Made by a program: the position numbers and the translations under genes. This document shows, piece after piece, positions 63,767 to 64,000 of a stretch of 64,000 bases of DNA. The notes under the pieces are model-generated. The model had not been told where the DNA came from. It saw only the letters and a list, made by a program, of their open reading frames with translations, and did no database searches. This DNA is from Nitrosopumilus zosterae (GTDB lineage: Archaea > Thermoproteota > Nitrososphaeria > Nitrososphaerales > Nitrosopumilaceae): assembly GCF_025998175.1 (NCBI RefSeq), contig NZ_AP026695.1:1711053-1775052 (forward strand), given 5' to 3'. Within the stretch, counting starts at the first letter, position 1, and each line of letters begins with the position of its first letter.

Positions 63767-64000
63767 ATGAAAAAGGAATTATCCTTTGTCTTAAACTATG
63801 CATTAAACAGAGGATTTCAGATTCATCCGGATGCTTTTAAAATATTAGAAAATTTGGATGTAAAAAAATTAGAGAAGATAATTAAAGAAATTGTAAGAGA
63901 GAAAACCAGACAAAAATTATTTCAAATCAATCAAGATGATTTAGAGACGTATCTAGGAATAAAAGAGGATTTAACCTTGCAAAGTGAAGTTAAGATATTA
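63767..64000 (+). CDS. DNA polymerase D small subunit (DP1), N-terminal part
   Basis: An ATG at 63767 opens a frame of 78 codons running off the window. The product (ALNRGFQIHPDAFKILENLD, KKLEKIIKEIVREK) matches the helical N-terminal domain that opens DP1 of PolD, the archaeal replicative polymerase. Only this domain is visible; the phosphoesterase core lies outside the window, so the call is tentative. Confidence 0.6.
   Translation, partial: MKKELSFVLNYALNRGFQIHPDAFKILENLDVKKLEKIIKEIVREKTRQKLFQINQDDLETYLGIKEDLTLQSEVKIL

Overview
The window is AT-rich archaeal DNA from an ammonia-oxidising thaumarchaeote (Nitrososphaerota), most likely Nitrosopumilus-like. This rests on its gene content. 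There are two ESCRT-III/CdvB paralogues, two TFB factors, a Cdc48/VAT ATPase, a PolD small-subunit start, an aconitase-X type phosphomevalonate dehydratase, corrinoid methyltransferases, assimilatory sulfate genes, a GPN-loop GTPase, RqcH, and many small secreted or single-span membrane proteins. Many genes have a TATA-like box about 26 bp before the start codon, consistent with leaderless transcripts. No rRNA, tRNA, transposase or CRISPR array was recognised.

Positions 1-13314 (minus strand) are the outstanding feature: one uninterrupted reading frame of 4438 codons that is still open at the left edge. I checked every in-frame triplet of the non-repetitive parts, and one copy of each repeat unit, and found no stop. 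The product is a giant mosaic surface protein. In order it has a signal-like N-terminus, two membrane segments, four 30-residue repeats, a LamG-like domain, a coiled coil, Ig-like segments, an Asp-box propeller-like region, four degenerate beta-sandwich modules, and more than a hundred 18- or 20-residue Thr/Ser-rich repeats. A Cna-B-like module follows. The long plus-strand open frames in the array are antisense shadows.

Positions 13335-19381 hold a perfect 8-copy 29-bp minisatellite touching the stop of a MurI-like gene that has lost both catalytic cysteines. A CdvB paralogue, a DPM1-GtrA glycosyltransferase and secreted proteins follow. Positions 19408-28826 carry corrinoid genes (cbiF, cbiL, cbiT), rqcH, the two phosphomevalonate dehydratase subunits, endonuclease III, and sulfate adenylyltransferase with APS reductase. 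Positions 28902-38655 carry a ThiI-like protein with a degenerate PP-loop, a glycosyltransferase, a candidate structured RNA, GPN GTPase, homoserine kinase, and queC, folE and queE for the 7-deazaguanine (archaeosine) precursor.

Positions 38701-47130 begin with an operon coding a cytosolic winged-helix regulator, a membrane-spanning winged-helix regulator and an exported coiled-coil protein. Then come a second CdvB, a structured inverted-repeat element, two SDR or small membrane genes, and a PAPS module (APS kinase facing a PAP/inositol phosphatase). Positions 47197-64000 hold a cation/proton antiporter, TFB1, the fluoride channel CrcB, TFB2, Cdc48 with Hsp20, NDH-2, an exported cyclophilin with a C-terminal CLIATATYG box, cbiE, a cupredoxin-like protein, a SpoIIM-like protein and the start of the PolD small subunit.
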